Assembly (NCBI RefSeq): GCF_900230225.1
Contig: NZ_OCNH01000002.1
Span: 1,367,396-1,431,395, forward strand
Origin: Spirosoma fluviale
GTDB lineage: Bacteria > Bacteroidota > Bacteroidia > Cytophagales > Spirosomataceae
Direction: 5' to 3'
DNA length: 64,000 bases
Position numbers and translations under genes: made by a program
Shown here: positions 63,106-64,000 of the stretch, in pieces
Numbering within the stretch: position 1 is the stretch's first letter
How the letters are laid out: the number at the start of each line of letters is the position of its first letter
Notes under the pieces: generated by a model
What the model was told of the DNA's origin: nothing
Databases searched by the model: none
Seen by the model: only the letters and a program-made list of their open reading frames with translations

Positions 63106-63119
63106 TAGAACAAAAAGAA

Positions 63120-63833
63120 ATGGGACGCGCATTTGAATACCGGAAAGCCCGGAAAATGAAACGGTGGGGGCAGATGGCCAAAACCTTCACCCGTATTGGT
63201 AAAGATATCGTTATGGCCGTGAAAAGCGGTGGACCGGACCCCGACGTGAACGGGCGGCTTCGGGCTATTATCCAGAATGCCAAGGCGGCCAACATGCCGA
63301 AGGAAAACGTCGACCGGGCCATCAAAAAAGCCTCGTCGAAAGATCAGGAGGATTACAAAGAAATCGTGTACGAAGCATACGCTCCCCACGGTATTGCGCT
63401 GGTGATCGAGACCGCTACGGACAACCATAACCGGACGGTAGCCAACGTTCGGAGTTACCTGAACAAACTCGGTGGCAGCTTAGGCACGCAGGGAATGCTC
63501 GACTTTATGTTCGACCGCAAATCCGTCTTTCGGATTACGGCGGAAGGTATCGATCAGGAAGAACTCGAACTGGAATTGATTGATGTGGGTGGCGACGACG
63601 TTGAGTTTGACGAAGAAGCCAACCAATATGTTATTTACGGCGAATTCACGGCTTTCGGTAGCATCCAGAAGTTCCTGGAAGAAAAGGGCTACGAAATCAA
63701 GCAAGCCGAGTTCGAACGTATCCCAAACGATTACAAAGAACTAACCGATGACGAAGTTGCCGATGTGGAGAAGCTCATCGAGCGGATCGAAGAAGACGAC
63801 GACGTTCAGATGGTATACCACAATATGAAATAA
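63120..63833 (+). CDS. yebC: YebC/PmpR-family protein
   Basis: The ATG at 63120 gives 237 aa, the usual family length, and the product begins MGRAFEYRKARKMKRWGQMA as expected. Conserved segments: KDIVMAVKSGGPDPDVNGRL, ANMPKENVDRAIKKAS, YEAYAPHGIALVIE, TDNHNRTVANVRS and MLDFMFDRKSVF. The family is annotated as DNA-binding regulators, and more recently as factors acting on stalled ribosomes. The protein is cytoplasmic. A terminator follows immediately. Confidence 0.93.
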   Translation: MGRAFEYRKARKMKRWGQMAKTFTRIGKDIVMAVKSGGPDPDVNGRLRAIIQNAKAANMPKENVDRAIKKASSKDQEDYKEIVYEAYAPHGIALVIETATDNHNRTVANVRSYLNKLGGSLGTQGMLDFMFDRKSVFRITAEGIDQEELELELIDVGGDDVEFDEEANQYVIYGEFTAFGSIQKFLEEKGYEIKQAEFERIPNDYKELTDDEVADVEKLIERIEEDDDVQMVYHNMK

Positions 63834-63862
63834 AAAAAGGCCGGTTTGACCGGCCTTTTTTT
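63834..63862. terminator. Bidirectional terminator after yebC
   Basis: The stem aaaaaggccggt / accggcctttttt with a ttg loop, with A run on the left and T run on the right. It serves yebC and the convergent gene at the window edge. Confidence 0.92.
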
Positions 63863-63874
63863 ATTTGTTCTACC

Positions 63875-64000
63875 CTATCTCGATCCACTTCCTTCCCGGA
63901 TAATTTGGACCCAGCTTTTGAGGATCTGGGGGGGAGCGTTACGCTCCAGCTGGGCGTAGTACACCGTGGCCTGATAGTAGTACAAGCCCGTGGGCAACTC
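63875..64000 (-). CDS. C-terminal fragment of a gliding-motility-type (CHU_C) surface protein
   Basis: The last 41 codons plus stop of a gene that continues beyond the window. Read on the minus strand it ends LPTGLYYYQATVYYAQLE, then PPQILKSWVQIIREGSGSR. The L(P)xGxYYY...V.Y....K.W.QIIR pattern is that of the gliding-motility-associated C-terminal domain, a type B sorting signal for type IX secretion. The rest of the protein is not visible. Confidence 0.7.
   Translation of the reverse strand, partial: ELPTGLYYYQATVYYAQLERNAPPQILKSWVQIIREGSGSR

Noticed and set aside
63045..63119. 25-codon N-terminal extension of the YebC-family protein
   Set aside because: It encodes the inverted repeat, and the family always begins at the MGRAFE-type segment.

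Overview
The window looks like a chromosome segment from a Cytophagales bacterium (Bacteroidota), most likely Spirosoma or a close relative. The evidence is two complete SusC/SusD outer-membrane uptake operons, SdrD-B and Ig-like surface proteins, a partial gene ending in a gliding-motility type C-terminal domain, promoters of the Bacteroidota form (TTTG, about 20 nt, TAnnTTTG), and a SAM riboswitch ahead of metY/metX. The genus is an inference. I saw no rRNA, tRNA, transposase, integrase, phage gene or CRISPR array.

Layout. 0.4-12.1 kb (all minus): a TPR lipoprotein, a PL6 polysaccharide lyase, a vanadium haloperoxidase-like phosphatase, and two large secreted modular proteins that share a C-terminal domain and a short Cys-rich tail. 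12.8 kb: a LytTR response regulator whose receiver has lost its phosphoacceptor Asp. 13.7-16.3 kb: arginine deiminase plus the citrulline hydrolase CtlX, together predicted to convert arginine to ornithine. 16.5-18.1 kb: a MarR regulator, a 74-aa orphan and an NmrA-like reductase, with the same 16-bp operator-like site at both ends of the MarR gene. 18.2-20.9 kb: two SDR enzymes around a small beta-barrel protein. 21.0-34.4 kb (all minus): a subtilase and two paralogous SusC-SusD-small lipoprotein operons, each closed by a terminator. 34.6-42.5 kb: a six-PAS histidine kinase, a secreted M20 amidohydrolase, an SDR/LD-carboxypeptidase pair and a Kir-type K+ channel. 42.6-48.1 kb: a Na+/H+ antiporter, then an overlapping set for glycan building (GT2, polysaccharide deacetylase, GT87-like membrane enzyme, methyltransferase). 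48.2-52.9 kb: DUF721 gene, SAM riboswitch, metY, metX, SGNH hydrolase, esterase. 53-61.7 kb: a ceramidase-fold protein without its metal site, a lipase-META fusion, a GH1-like hydrolase, an exported MTA/SAH nucleosidase, a purine permease, a sugar-phosphate deaminase and a PhoD phosphatase. 61.8-63.8 kb: lysA and a YebC-family gene. The right edge cuts a gliding-type surface protein.

Most genes are ordinary for the group. The less expected content is between them: many gene junctions carry long near-perfect inverted repeats (15-39 bp arms), some overlapping the stop codon of a neighbour, one lying inside the N-terminal coding region of a surface protein, and one junction with four consecutive tetraloop hairpins. 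The best leads are the shared C-terminal tail of the two surface proteins, the riboswitch followed by a small Cys-Cys ORF ahead of metY, the paired MarR operators, and the conserved small lipoprotein family attached to both SusCD operons.
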